Shown here one piece after another: positions 26,634-35,650 of a stretch of DNA of 64,000 nucleotides (positions are counted from its first letter, which is position 1; every line of letters begins with the position of its first letter). Below the pieces are notes generated by a model. The model was given only the letters and a program-made list of their open reading frames with translations, did no database searches and was not told where the DNA came from. Origin of the DNA: Thiohalomonas sp041685045 (GTDB lineage Bacteria > Pseudomonadota > Gammaproteobacteria > Thiohalomonadales > Thiohalomonadaceae); NCBI GenBank assembly GCA_041685045.1, contig JAWLGP010000017.1, positions 1-64,000 of the forward strand, read 5' to 3'. The position numbers and the translations under genes were made by a program.

Positions 26634-27398
26634 TTATAGCTCGAAAGTCTCGCCGCCGGACAGCTGACGCAGCACCCGGCCAGTGACCAGTGTGCGGCAC
26701 TCGCGCATGATCTGCTCTTCTTCGCCCGGTTTGGCGTGGGTCAGCCAGATGGGCGGCTCATGCCTGAGTTTTCGCAGGTCCGAAGCAAGCATCCTGGGAC
26801 AATAGTGTCGCGCTGTTTCGCAAAGTTCCGCTTGGGCATTGGAAAATGCGCATTCGACAATCAACAGGTCGAGCCGCTCGATTTCATTGAGGGCCTCCCA
26901 CAGGGAGTCGTTGATGGTGGTGTCTCCGCTGAAGGCAAACACGCTGTCCGGTCCGCTGACCACGTAACCCACCGTCGGGATCACATGGTTGACCGGCACC
27001 GAACGGAAGCGACGGGAGCCGAACACCAGTTCTTCGCCCACTTGCATCGGCATGTAGCGCAGCACCGGCTTTTCCGGGTGTGGCAGGCTGGTGAAGTCGG
27101 GCCAGATCACCCAATTGAACATGTGTTCCTTGAGCGCGGCGATGGTCTCCGGCAGGGCGTGCACGGTGATGGGGGTTTCGATGCGATCGAATATGCTGTC
27201 AATCAACAGCGGAATGGCGTGGACGTGATCCAGGTGCGAGTGCGTCAGCACGATGTGCTTAATCCGCCCCATCTCATCCAGGGTCAGGTCGCCCACACCA
27301 CTACCGGCGTCGATGAGGATATCCTCATCCACCATGAATGAAGTGCTTCTGCGCCCGGCAGCTATACCGCCACTGCAGCCCAATACGCGCAATTCCAT
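26634..27398 (-). CDS. MBL-fold hydrolase, probable 3',5'-cyclic-nucleotide phosphodiesterase
   Basis: A 254-residue metallo-beta-lactamase-fold protein. The metal motif THSHLDHVHAIP matches HxHxDH, with a second His in VPVNHVIPTVGY, an Asp in AFSGDTT and a final His in WLTHAKPG. The arrangement is close to class II cAMP phosphodiesterases. A cAMP substrate is inferred, not shown. It lies 60 bases upstream of ffh on the same strand. Confidence 0.82.
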   Translation of the reverse strand: MELRVLGCSGGIAAGRRSTSFMVDEDILIDAGSGVGDLTLDEMGRIKHIVLTHSHLDHVHAIPLLIDSIFDRIETPITVHALPETIAALKEHMFNWVIWPDFTSLPHPEKPVLRYMPMQVGEELVFGSRRFRSVPVNHVIPTVGYVVSGPDSVFAFSGDTTINDSLWEALNEIERLDLLIVECAFSNAQAELCETARHYCPRMLASDLRKLRHEPPIWLTHAKPGEEEQIMRECRTLVTGRVLRQLSGGETFEL

Positions 27399-27693
27399 CG
27401 ATTTCTCCGGGCCCTGCTCTTACCTTTTGTCGTTTTCAAGCAAGTGGCGCCACCAGGCGCAGCAGTCGCAAAACCATACCCTCTGCGAGGGCAGCACCTT
27501 TGTAGCATTTCCGACCGATGCCGACAAACCCTGAGTTCACATCAATTTTGGGAACTTCACGCAAAAACGTTTGTCTTCGTGGACCATTATCAGCTTCTGT
27601 GAAACGCATCACACAACGCATATGTCATTCCGCCCTTCCCCGCGACGGTCGGCTTGTGCGACCATTTCACCCGTTCGCCCACCGACCACTTCG
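27399..27693. other. Divergent intergenic region without a recognised gene
   Basis: These 295 bases separate the minus-strand MBL gene from plus-strand ypjD. The sequence is less GC-rich than its surroundings and contains small stems (CCTCTGCGAGG; GGCGCCACCAGGCGC). A 61-codon minus-strand ORF exists but has no ribosome site and no recognisable similarity. It likely holds the divergent promoters; no riboswitch family is recognised. Confidence 0.4.
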
Positions 27694-28509
27694 ATGAACA
27701 TTCTTATCGTCAGCGCAGCCCTTGTCCTTTACCTCGCTTCAGCCGGTCTGCTGATGCGCCGGCTGGCGCTGGGCTTTCAGGTCACGCAGGAGAGCAAGTT
27801 CCTGCCGCTGGGGATCGGCCTTGCGGCCATCGTTCTGCACGGCTGGCTGGTCTATGACGGTTTGGTGGTGTCGGAAGGGTTGAGCCTCTCGTTTTTCAAC
27901 ATGCTCTCCCTCACCCTCTGGATGGTCGCCGCTCTGGTGGTGCTTTCGGCCTTCGGGCAGCCGGTCGAGAATCTCGGCATCGCTGTGCAACCGTTGGCGG
28001 GGCTCGGCCTGTTGGCCCAGGTGGTCGCCCCCGAGGGAGGCGCCTTGGTGGAACCGGTGTCGACCGGTCTCGAGGTACATATCCTGCTTTCAGTGCTTTC
28101 CTACAGCCTGCTGGCCATTGCCGCCCTGCAGGCGCTGCTGTTGGCGGTGCAGGACCGGCACCTGCGCAACCGACATCCTGGAGGGTTCATCCGCGCCTTG
28201 CCGCCGCTGGAAACCATGGAAACCCTGCTGTTTCGGCTGATTGCCACCGGCTTCCTCCTGCTCACGTTGTCGCTGCTGTCGGGCATGGTCTACGTCGAAG
28301 ACCTGTTTGCACAGCACCTGGTCCACAAAACCGTGCTTTCCATTGCTGCATGGGCGGTCTTTGCGGTGCTGCTGTGGGGCCGCTGGCGCTCCGGCTGGCG
28401 CGGGCGGACCGCCATTCGCTGGACCCTTGGCGGTTTTGCCGTCCTCGCCATCGCCTATTTCGGCAGCAAACTGGTGCTGGAACTGGTACTTGGGCGGCCT
28501 TGGGGTTGA
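27694..28509 (+). CDS. ypjD: CcsA-family inner membrane protein YpjD
   Basis: A 271-residue polytopic membrane protein with about eight hydrophobic segments, related to the cytochrome c assembly protein CcsA/CcmC family (VHILLSVLSYSLLAIAALQA; YVEDLF; HKTVLSIAAWAVF). It is usually found, as here, between ffh (divergent) and corB. Its function is unsettled; a role in haem or cytochrome handling is inferred from the family only. ATG 27694 starts directly with the first membrane helix. Confidence 0.9.
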   Translation: MNILIVSAALVLYLASAGLLMRRLALGFQVTQESKFLPLGIGLAAIVLHGWLVYDGLVVSEGLSLSFFNMLSLTLWMVAALVVLSAFGQPVENLGIAVQPLAGLGLLAQVVAPEGGALVEPVSTGLEVHILLSVLSYSLLAIAALQALLLAVQDRHLRNRHPGGFIRALPPLETMETLLFRLIATGFLLLTLSLLSGMVYVEDLFAQHLVHKTVLSIAAWAVFAVLLWGRWRSGWRGRTAIRWTLGGFAVLAIAYFGSKLVLELVLGRPWG

Positions 28510-28569
28510 CACCCGTAGCGCGGCCCCTTAGTAATTAGACGTTCCATTTGTTCTGAGGCCTACCCCCTT

Positions 28570-29856
28570 TTGCTGAATGACATTCCCATAGGCGTCCTGG
28601 TTGGGGCGCTATGCCTGCTAATCGTTCTCTCCGCTTTCTTTTCGGGGTCCGAGACGAGTCTCATCAGCCTCAATCGCTACCGGCTGCGTCATCTCGCGAA
28701 GAGCGGGCATCCCGGCGCTGTCCGTGCCAGCGAGCTGCTGAGTCGACCGGACCGGCTCATCGGCCTCATTCTGCTCGGCAACAACTTCGTAAATATCCTG
28801 GCCACTTCGCTGGCGACCGTACTTTTCATCCGCCTGCTGGGGGAGGCCGGCGTTGTTGTCGCCACCGTGGTGCTGACGGTGGTTGTACTGCTGTTCGCCG
28901 AAGTGGCTCCCAAGACCCTTGCGGCCCTGCACCCGGAGCGCTTCGCCTTTCCGGCCAGCTATGTACTCAAACCGCTGCTGAAGGTGCTCTACCCCCTGGT
29001 CTGGCTCATCAACGGCATTGCCAACGGGATGCTGCGCCTGGTCGGCATCTCCACCGAAAACACCCAACTGCATCGGCTGAGCAGTGAGGAACTGCGTACG
29101 GTGGTAAACGAGGCCGGCAGCATGATCCCGCAGCGCCACCAGAACATGCTGCTCAATATCCTCGATCTGGAAAGTGCCACGGTCGAAGACATCATGGTGC
29201 CCCGCAACGAGATCACCGGCATCGACCTCGATGACGATTGGGCCGAGATCATCAAACAGCTGACCACCAGTCAGCACACCCGGCTACCGGTGTTCCGAGG
29301 CGGCATTGAACACGTGGTCGGAATCGTCCATCTGCGCAATCTGCTCGCACTGCAGTATCAGGGTGAACTCAACCGCGAAGCCTTCGTGAAGCAGATGCGG
29401 GAAGCCTACTTCATCCCGGAGGCGACGCCGCTCAATACCCAGCTTCTCAACTTCCAGAAGCAGCGCCGGCGTATGGGACTGGTGGTGGACGAGTACGGCG
29501 ACATCCAGGGTCTGGTGACCCTCGACGATATCCTCGAGGAGATCGTCGGCGAATTCACCACCGACCCTGCCACCACGGTCAAGGAGATCCACCCCCAGGA
29601 CGACGGCACCTACCTGGTCGACGGCGGTGCCAACGTGCGTGAACTGAACCGCATCATGCACTGGCATCTGCCCACGGAAGGCGCCAAGACCCTAAACGGT
29701 CTGGTCATTGAATACCTGGAAACCATCCCCGAAGCAGGTACCAGCCTGCTGTTGAACGGCTATCCCATCGAGATCGTGCAGACCAGTGCCAACGCGGTGA
29801 AGACGATCCGGATCGACCCGAACTACAAACGCCACGAGCATTCGGCGACCAATTGA
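28570..29856 (+). CDS. corB: CorB/HlyC-family transporter with CBS domains
   Basis: A 428-residue protein: DUF21/CNNM membrane domain (about 1-190), two CBS domains (about 205-330, MVPRNEITGIDLDD and GLVVDEYGDIQGLVTL) and a C-terminal CorC_HlyC domain. The family exports Mg2+ or Co2+. It starts at TTG 28570 with GAGG upstream; no ATG gives a full first helix. It probably shares a transcript with ypjD. Confidence 0.9.
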   Translation: MLNDIPIGVLVGALCLLIVLSAFFSGSETSLISLNRYRLRHLAKSGHPGAVRASELLSRPDRLIGLILLGNNFVNILATSLATVLFIRLLGEAGVVVATVVLTVVVLLFAEVAPKTLAALHPERFAFPASYVLKPLLKVLYPLVWLINGIANGMLRLVGISTENTQLHRLSSEELRTVVNEAGSMIPQRHQNMLLNILDLESATVEDIMVPRNEITGIDLDDDWAEIIKQLTTSQHTRLPVFRGGIEHVVGIVHLRNLLALQYQGELNREAFVKQMREAYFIPEATPLNTQLLNFQKQRRRMGLVVDEYGDIQGLVTLDDILEEIVGEFTTDPATTVKEIHPQDDGTYLVDGGANVRELNRIMHWHLPTEGAKTLNGLVIEYLETIPEAGTSLLLNGYPIEIVQTSANAVKTIRIDPNYKRHEHSATN

Positions 29857-29922
29857 ACCCTGAATTGCGCCACCGGTCACAATTGACCATGACGGGCAGT
29901 ACAATTGCCACGCCAAAACCCC

Positions 29923-29928
29923 TATAAT
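29923..29928 (+). promoter_or_regulatory. Sigma70-like -10 hexamer for the FHA gene
   Basis: A consensus TATAAT lies 34 bases before GTG 29960. No well-spaced -35 is seen (TTGCCA is 12 bases upstream, too close). The hexamer overlaps an in-frame ATG at 29927, arguing against that ATG as the translation start. Confidence 0.45.
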
Positions 29929-29959
29929 GGCCGGCAAAACAAGAGGTTCGGGCCAACTC

Positions 29960-30574
29960 GTGTCAAAGCTGACGCTGTCCTTCAAAGGCAAAGTGCTGAA
30001 GGTTTACCCGATCGACCAGGATGAGGTCGTGATCGGCAGCGATCCGCTGTGCGCGATCCACATCGACAGCCTCGCCGTGGAGGCCCGGCATGCCGCCATC
30101 TCCCGGCGCAATGACCAGTGGCTGCTCCGTGACCTCAACAGCCCCAATGGCACCTTCGTCAACGGTCAGCGCATCGGCACCGAACATCCGCTCAAGGACA
30201 GCGACGAAATCGGCGTCGGCAAGCACACGCTGCTGTTCGAGGTGCAGCCGCTCCAGCGCCAACCCCAGAGCAGCAGCGAAAGCGATCTCAAGCTCGAACC
30301 GATCAACAAGCCCAAGACCGCCTGGCTGCAGATCCTGAACGGCAACAATGTCGGCAAGACCGTCAGCCTCAACCGTAACCTGGTCAACCTGGGCAAGCCC
30401 GGGGTGCAGACTGCCGTGATCGCCCGTCGCAACGACGGCTACTTCCTGTCGCATTTGGAAGGGGACAGTCCGCCGCAGGTCAACGGCGAAGCGATCGGCG
30501 AGCACAGCTGCCACCTGCAGGATGGCGATACCATCCAGATTGGCAACGTCAAGATGCAGTTCTACGTGCAGTAG
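29960..30574 (+). CDS. FHA domain protein
   Basis: A 204-residue protein. An N-terminal forkhead-associated domain carries VVIGSDP, ARHAAIS and DLNSPNGTFVNGQRI, the phosphothreonine-binding signatures. A second, degenerate FHA-like region (GKTVSLNRNLVNLG; GYFLSHLEGDSPPQVNGEAI) occupies the C-terminus. It probably reads Ser/Thr phosphorylation in a signalling complex; no kinase is nearby. GTG 29960 is chosen because a TATAAT overlaps the earlier ATG 29927; the longer start remains possible. Confidence 0.82.
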   Translation: MSKLTLSFKGKVLKVYPIDQDEVVIGSDPLCAIHIDSLAVEARHAAISRRNDQWLLRDLNSPNGTFVNGQRIGTEHPLKDSDEIGVGKHTLLFEVQPLQRQPQSSSESDLKLEPINKPKTAWLQILNGNNVGKTVSLNRNLVNLGKPGVQTAVIARRNDGYFLSHLEGDSPPQVNGEAIGEHSCHLQDGDTIQIGNVKMQFYVQ

Positions 30575-30585
30575 CGGTTCGACTC

Positions 30586-30966
30586 ATGAATGAAAAACGC
30601 CGCTTCGTCCGCATTCCGCTCGACGGGCGCGTTGTGCTTGAGGATGAACGGGGCAACCGCTGGGACTCCCTCCTGGAAGATGTGTCGCTGAAGGGCGCGC
30701 TGTTTCGCAAACCCTCGGGGTGGCAGGGACGGCGGGGCGATACCGGTCGATTGGAACTGTTCAGCGAAAAAGATGGCCCGCTCATCACCATGCAGGGTGA
30801 CATCGCCCACGTCACCGCCGACCATGTCGGCTTTCACTGCGCCGCCATCGACATGGACAGCATCAGTCACCTGCGGCGATTGCTGGAACTCAACCTCGGT
30901 GACGAGGCTTTGCTGGAGCGGGAACTCGGAGAACTCATCTCCGGGACACACATCCTCGACGAGTGA
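30586..30966 (+). CDS. PilZ domain protein, cyclic di-GMP receptor
   Basis: A 126-residue PilZ protein like the cyclic-diguanylate-binding family that starts NEKRRFVRIPLDG: RRxxR motif at residues 4-8 and DVSLKG for the DxSxxG motif. It is 12 bases downstream of the FHA gene and likely co-transcribed. It converges with radA. Confidence 0.9.
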   Translation: MNEKRRFVRIPLDGRVVLEDERGNRWDSLLEDVSLKGALFRKPSGWQGRRGDTGRLELFSEKDGPLITMQGDIAHVTADHVGFHCAAIDMDSISHLRRLLELNLGDEALLERELGELISGTHILDE

Positions 30967-30982
30967 CGAAACAAGCAGCCTC

Positions 30983-32344
30983 TCAGCCCATCGCCTCCAG
31001 GGCCTGATTCAGGCGGCTCACGCCAACCACTTCAATCCCTTCGATACCGCGCTTCGGCACATTGGCGGTCGGAACGATGGCACGGGTGAAGCCGTGCTTG
31101 GCCGCTTCCCGCAGACGGTCCTGGCCCCCTGGAACGGGGCGGATCTCACCGGCTAGGCCTACTTCGCCGAACACCACCAGTTTCTCTGTCAACGGCCGGT
31201 CGCGCAGGCTCGACAATACCGCTGCAAGCAGCGCCAGATCGGCGCCGGTTTCGGTCACCCGTACGCCACCGACGACGTTGACGAACACATCCTGGTCGTA
31301 AGTCGCCACGCCGCCGTGGCGGTGCAGCACCGCAAGCAGTATCGCCAGCCGGTTGTGTTCCAGGCCAACCGTCACCCGGCGCGGGTTACTCAGGTGGCTC
31401 TCGTCGACCAGGGCCTGCACCTCCGCCATCAGCGGCCGGCTGCCCTCGATGGTGACCATTACCGCACTGCCCGGGATCGGCTCTTCGTGGCGGGAAAGAA
31501 AGATCGCCGACGGGTTGGAAACGTCCTTCAGACCCGCTTCGGTCATGGCGAAGACGCCCAGTTCGTTGACTGCGCCGAAGCGGTTCTTGAAGGCACGGAT
31601 CACCCTGAATCGGCTACCACTCTCGCCCTCGAAATAGAGCACAGTGTCGACCATGTGCTCCAGCACCCGTGGTCCCGCCAGCTGTCCCTCCTTGGTCACG
31701 TGTCCAACCAGAAACAGCGCGCAGCCGCTTGCCTTGGCGTAGCGAACCAGCTGGGCGGCGCTCTCCCGGACCTGGGCCACAGCACCGGGCGCCGACTGCA
31801 GCGTATCGGTGAACACGGTCTGAATGGAGTCGACCACCAGGAAGCGGGGTCGCACCTTGTCGGCGGTGGCGAGGACCGTTTCGACCCGGGTTTCCGCCAG
31901 CATTTGCAGCTTTTCCGTGGGCAATCGCAGGCGGTGAGCTCGAAGACTCACCTGACGCGGGGACTCCTCGCCGCTGACGTACAGCGTTTCATGCGCCTCC
32001 GCCAGCCGGGCCAGGGTCTGCAGCAGCAGGGTCGACTTGCCTATCCCCGGGTCGCCACCCAGCAGAACCACCGAGCCCGGCACCAGACCACCGCCCAGCA
32101 CCCGGTCGAACTCGGGGGAACCGGTCGGCACCCGGCTGACGTCGTCCGGCGGTACGTCCGCCAGGCGCTGAATCGTGCCCCCCGCGGCGCCGGCATAACC
32201 GGACTGACGACCCGACAGGGCCGACACGGCCGGAACCGCCTCCTCGAGACTGTTCCAGGCGCCACAATCGGCGCACTGGCCGGACCACTTGGGTGCCTGA
32301 GCGCCGCATTCGCGGCAGGTGTAGAGCAGCTTGGGTTTCGCCAT
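30983..32344 (-). CDS. radA: DNA repair protein RadA
   Basis: A 453-residue RecA-like ATPase. Features in order: a four-Cys zinc finger (CRECG, CADCG), Walker A GGDPGIGKST, the RadA signature KNRFGAVNELG, and a C-terminal Lon-like domain (VNVVGGVRVTETGADLALL). It helps branch migration in recombination. Start ATG 32344. Confidence 0.98.
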   Translation of the reverse strand: MAKPKLLYTCRECGAQAPKWSGQCADCGAWNSLEEAVPAVSALSGRQSGYAGAAGGTIQRLADVPPDDVSRVPTGSPEFDRVLGGGLVPGSVVLLGGDPGIGKSTLLLQTLARLAEAHETLYVSGEESPRQVSLRAHRLRLPTEKLQMLAETRVETVLATADKVRPRFLVVDSIQTVFTDTLQSAPGAVAQVRESAAQLVRYAKASGCALFLVGHVTKEGQLAGPRVLEHMVDTVLYFEGESGSRFRVIRAFKNRFGAVNELGVFAMTEAGLKDVSNPSAIFLSRHEEPIPGSAVMVTIEGSRPLMAEVQALVDESHLSNPRRVTVGLEHNRLAILLAVLHRHGGVATYDQDVFVNVVGGVRVTETGADLALLAAVLSSLRDRPLTEKLVVFGEVGLAGEIRPVPGGQDRLREAAKHGFTRAIVPTANVPKRGIEGIEVVGVSRLNQALEAMG

Positions 32345-32358
32345 TCGCCCCGTGGTCC

Positions 32359-32562
32359 CTAATCGTCCTGATCGTAATCGGGGAATCCGCGTCCCTGGTA
32401 ACCCTCTCCATTACTGCCGGGGCGTCGCGACACGAACCACACCAGCCAGATCAACAGGGCAAACGGAATCAACACAAACACGCCAACGCGAAAGGCACCC
32501 GACTCCATACAGCCGGGCAGCGACGACGTGATCAGCAAGAGCAGGAAAAAACGTGCATTCAT
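32359..32562 (-). CDS. Small lipoprotein-like membrane protein
   Basis: A 67-residue protein. The N-terminus LLITSSLPGC resembles a lipobox, followed by a second hydrophobic segment (GVFVLIPFALLIWLVWFV) and an acidic Gly-rich tail (YQGRGFPDYDQDD). It overlaps the Nudix gene by four bases at its start and ends just before radA, so it is probably translated. No homologous function is recognised. Confidence 0.6.
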   Translation of the reverse strand: MNARFFLLLLITSSLPGCMESGAFRVGVFVLIPFALLIWLVWFVSRRPGSNGEGYQGRGFPDYDQDD

Positions 32563-32972
32563 TTTGAAGAATCGACTTCATCCGGAAAGAGTGCGGCGAG
32601 GCACGCACGTGTGGTGGCATTGACAGGGCGGTGCTCGAGTTCCGTCAACGGCACCCAGGCCGCCGCATCGGCATCATCACCGGCGCGCGGCTCCCCCGCC
32701 AAATATTCGGCGGAGAGGTCGACCACGACGTAGTGGTGATCGGCATCGATGACCTCAAAGCAGTAGGCGGGAGCGCCGGCACGAATGCTCACGCCGGTCT
32801 CTTCCAGCAACTCCCGTTCCGCGGCGGTCGCGAGTGACTCCCCCCAGTTGACCCTGCCGCCCGGGATGGCCCACTCTCCGCGATAGGGTTCACGCCCGCG
32901 CCGGACCAACAGCACCGCTCCGTCGCGCCGCACCACCGCCCCCACCCCGAGTATTGGCTGCCGAGGATTCAC
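32559..32972 (-). CDS. Nudix hydrolase
   Basis: A 137-residue Nudix protein. The Nudix box is present in the segment at residues 34-56, with the catalytic core RELLEETGV preceded by GGRVNWGES. The sequence resembles ADP-ribose pyrophosphatase or MutT-like enzymes (VVRRDGAVLLVRRG), but the substrate is not deducible. GTG 32972 (VNPRQPILGVG) is preferred; upstream sequence in this frame overlaps alr and is not protein-like. Confidence 0.88.
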   Translation of the reverse strand: MNPRQPILGVGAVVRRDGAVLLVRRGREPYRGEWAIPGGRVNWGESLATAAERELLEETGVSIRAGAPAYCFEVIDADHHYVVVDLSAEYLAGEPRAGDDADAAAWVPLTELEHRPVNATTRACLAALFPDEVDSSK

Positions 32973-32992
32973 TGCACCCTCCGATGGTCGCC

Positions 32993-34120
32993 TCAGCCCT
33001 CGACCTCGACACAGCGCACGCGCTGCGTGATGCCGCACAGCAGTTCGTAGGCAATGGTACCGGCATGCTCGGCGATCTCCTCCACCGGCAGCCCGGCCCC
33101 CCACAACAGCGCCGGGTCGCCCACCCGCGCGGCGGGAAGTTGCCGTAGATCGACCGTGATCATATCCATGGAGACCCGGCCGATGAGCGGTACCCGATGG
33201 CCGTTGATGACGACCGGCGTGCCGGAGGGGGCATGGCGCGGATAGCCGTCGCCGTAACCGATGGCCACCACTCCCACCGGCATATCTTCCGGACAAACCC
33301 AGGTCCCACCGTAGCCAACCGCATCGCCACGCTTCAGGCGGTTGATGGCGATCAACTCCGACTGCAGGGTCATCACCGGGCGCAGCTCATGTTGTGGCCC
33401 GCGGCCACCGAGGAAAGGAGAGACACCGTACAACATGATCCCGGGCCGAACCCAGTCGGTGTGGCTTTCCGGCCAGCCCAGGACACCGGCAGAATTGGCG
33501 ATCCCGCGCTCCCCCGGCAGCCCGCTGGTGGCCTGAGCGAAGAGTTCGAGTTGGTGCCGCGTGGCTGCCGAGTTCCGGTCATCCGCACCGGCCAAGTGGG
33601 TCATGCAGCCGGCAACCTGAGCCTGCGGCATCGCCGCCAAGCGCTCCCACACCAAATCCACCCGATCAGGCGCAAAGCCCAGCCGGTGCATCCCCGAGTC
33701 CACCTTCAGCCAGACCCGGAGCGGGCGCAGCGGACGAAACGCCTCCAGGGCGTCGAGTTGGGTGCCGTGATGAAGCACGATCTCCAACTCGAGGTCATCG
33801 ACGAGCGGAAGCTCATCGGCGTGGAAAAAGCCCTCCAACAGACAGATGGGCCGGTCAATGCCCGCGGCGCGCAGTTCCAGGGCCTCGTTGATACAGGCGA
33901 CGCCGAAGGCATCGGCGCCGGCCAGGGCGCGTGCGACCCGCACCAGGCCATGCCCATAGCCGTTGGCCTTGATTGCCGCCATTACCCGCGACCGCGGTGC
34001 TGCGCGCCTGGCGACCTCGAGATTGTGCCGCAGCGCGCCGAGGTCCACGCTCACCCGAGTGGCGCGACCGACCGGCTGGGCCTGGGGTTTTGGGTGGCGT
34101 TGCGGATTCAGCTGAGGCAT
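32993..34120 (-). CDS. alr: Alanine racemase
   Basis: A 375-residue fold-type III PLP enzyme. The PLP lysine is in AAIKANGYGHGLVR and the catalytic Tyr region is LYGVSPF. It makes D-Ala for peptidoglycan. ATG 34120 overlaps the dnaB stop (TGATG), so both are translationally linked. Neighbouring dnaB is usual in this lineage. Confidence 0.97.
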   Translation of the reverse strand: MPQLNPQRHPKPQAQPVGRATRVSVDLGALRHNLEVARRAAPRSRVMAAIKANGYGHGLVRVARALAGADAFGVACINEALELRAAGIDRPICLLEGFFHADELPLVDDLELEIVLHHGTQLDALEAFRPLRPLRVWLKVDSGMHRLGFAPDRVDLVWERLAAMPQAQVAGCMTHLAGADDRNSAATRHQLELFAQATSGLPGERGIANSAGVLGWPESHTDWVRPGIMLYGVSPFLGGRGPQHELRPVMTLQSELIAINRLKRGDAVGYGGTWVCPEDMPVGVVAIGYGDGYPRHAPSGTPVVINGHRVPLIGRVSMDMITVDLRQLPAARVGDPALLWGAGLPVEEIAEHAGTIAYELLCGITQRVRCVEVEG

Positions 34121-35511
34121 CAATGCGACCCCATGCCGTAATCGCCATGAGCCAGGTTTTCGAAGCGGGTATAACGACCGAGAAAGGCCACGCGGACGGT
34201 GCCGATGGGGCCGTTACGCTGCTTGCCAATGATGATCTCTGCGGTGCCCTTGTCGGCGCTGTCCTCGTTGTAGACCTCATCGCGGTAGATGAAGACGATG
34301 ACGTCCGCGTCCTGCTCGATGGCTCCGGATTCACGCAGGTCCGACATCACCGGCCGCTTGTTCGGCCGCTGCTCCAGGGAGCGGTTGAGCTGTGACAGTG
34401 CTATCACCGGCACGTTCAGCTCCTTGGCCAGCCCCTTGAGCGAGCGGGAGATCTCGGAGATCTCGGCCGTGCGGTTCTCGCCGCTTCCGTGCACCTGCAT
34501 CAGCTGCAGGTAGTCGATGACGATTAGGCCGAGGCCATGCTCACGTGACAGGCGGCGGGCACGGGCGCGCATCTCGGTCGGGGTCAGCCCCGGGGTATCA
34601 TCGATATAGATGGGAGCCTCGGACAGGATCCCGACCGCGGAGGTAAGGCGCGGCCAGTCGTCGTCATCGAGCTTGCCGGTGCGTACCTTGTGCTGATCGA
34701 TGCGGCCGAGCGAGGACATCATACGCATGGCCAGCTGCTCGCCGGGCATTTCCATGGAGAACACCGCGACAGGCACCTGCTGCTTGATAGCAGCGTTCTC
34801 GGCGATGTTCATCGCGAAGGTCGTTTTTCCCATCGATGGGCGACCCGCAACGATCACCAGGTCGGAGCGCTGCAGGCCAGAGGTCTTTTCGTCGAAATCA
34901 TTGAACCCGGTGGAGACGCCGGTGATGGCGTTGTCCTGACTGAACAGGTAATCGATGCGGTCGACCGCCTTGACCAGCAGCTCCTTGATGCCGGTAAAGC
35001 CCTTGCGGGCCCGGTTGCCCTGATCGGCGATTTCGAAGACCTGCTTTTCGGCCTGATCCAGCAGTTCGTGTACGGCGCGGCCTTCGGGACGGAAGGCGCT
35101 GTCAGCGATATTGTTGGCGACGTTGATCAACTGCCGCAGGACCGACCGCTCGCGTACGATGGTGGCGTACGACTTGATGTTGGCGGCACTGGGGGTATTG
35201 CTGGCGAGTGAACCGATGTAGCCGATGCCGCCGAGCTTCTCCAGCTCGCCGTGGGAGTCGAGCCATTCGGCCAGGGTAACGACGTCGAAGGGATTGCCGA
35301 GCTCCGCCAGGTGGCGGATCGCACGGAAGATCAGGCGGTGGTCGCGCCGGTAGAAGTCCTCTTCGGCCACCAGGTCGCCGACCCGATCCCATGCCCCATT
35401 GTCGAGCATGAGGCCACCGAGCACCGCCTGTTCGGCCTCGATGGAATGGGGCGGCACCTTGAGCGCCGCAGTGGCCTCGTCATGGGCCAGGGAAATTGCA
35501 CTGTCCGGCAT
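34120..35511 (-). CDS. dnaB: Replicative DNA helicase DnaB
   Basis: A 463-residue hexameric helicase. The N-terminal DnaB domain (PPHSIEAEQAVLGGLML) is followed by the RecA-like domain with Walker A GRPSMGKTT and LGLIVIDYLQLM. No intein is visible. The start is taken as ATG 35511; an in-frame GTG at 35532 is possible but has no ribosome site. Confidence 0.97.
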   Translation of the reverse strand: MPDSAISLAHDEATAALKVPPHSIEAEQAVLGGLMLDNGAWDRVGDLVAEEDFYRRDHRLIFRAIRHLAELGNPFDVVTLAEWLDSHGELEKLGGIGYIGSLASNTPSAANIKSYATIVRERSVLRQLINVANNIADSAFRPEGRAVHELLDQAEKQVFEIADQGNRARKGFTGIKELLVKAVDRIDYLFSQDNAITGVSTGFNDFDEKTSGLQRSDLVIVAGRPSMGKTTFAMNIAENAAIKQQVPVAVFSMEMPGEQLAMRMMSSLGRIDQHKVRTGKLDDDDWPRLTSAVGILSEAPIYIDDTPGLTPTEMRARARRLSREHGLGLIVIDYLQLMQVHGSGENRTAEISEISRSLKGLAKELNVPVIALSQLNRSLEQRPNKRPVMSDLRESGAIEQDADVIVFIYRDEVYNEDSADKGTAEIIIGKQRNGPIGTVRVAFLGRYTRFENLAHGDYGMGSH

Positions 35512-35586
35512 CGGCAACGTCGGCTCACCCACAGAGGTTCAGGAAGACCACCAGCATGCCGGACAGCGGCACACCGGGCAAGCGCC

Positions 35587-35608
35587 CGTGCCACGTCGCG
35601 GTGGCACG
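35587..35608. repeat. GC-rich hairpin between rplI and dnaB
   Basis: CGTGCCAC-GTCGC-GGTGGCACG folds as a short, perfect hairpin in the 118-base gap between rplI and dnaB. It has no T-run; it could be an RNA processing or pausing element. Confidence 0.4.
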
Positions 35609-35650
35609 GCAGGGGTGTCCGCCGGTGGCCCGACGGAGCCCCTAACGGCT

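Noticed and set aside
27436..27621. 61-codon minus-strand ORF and possible riboswitch upstream of the MBL gene
   Set aside because: No ribosome site, no recognised protein family, and the stems do not match the conserved cores of GEMM or other riboswitches I know.
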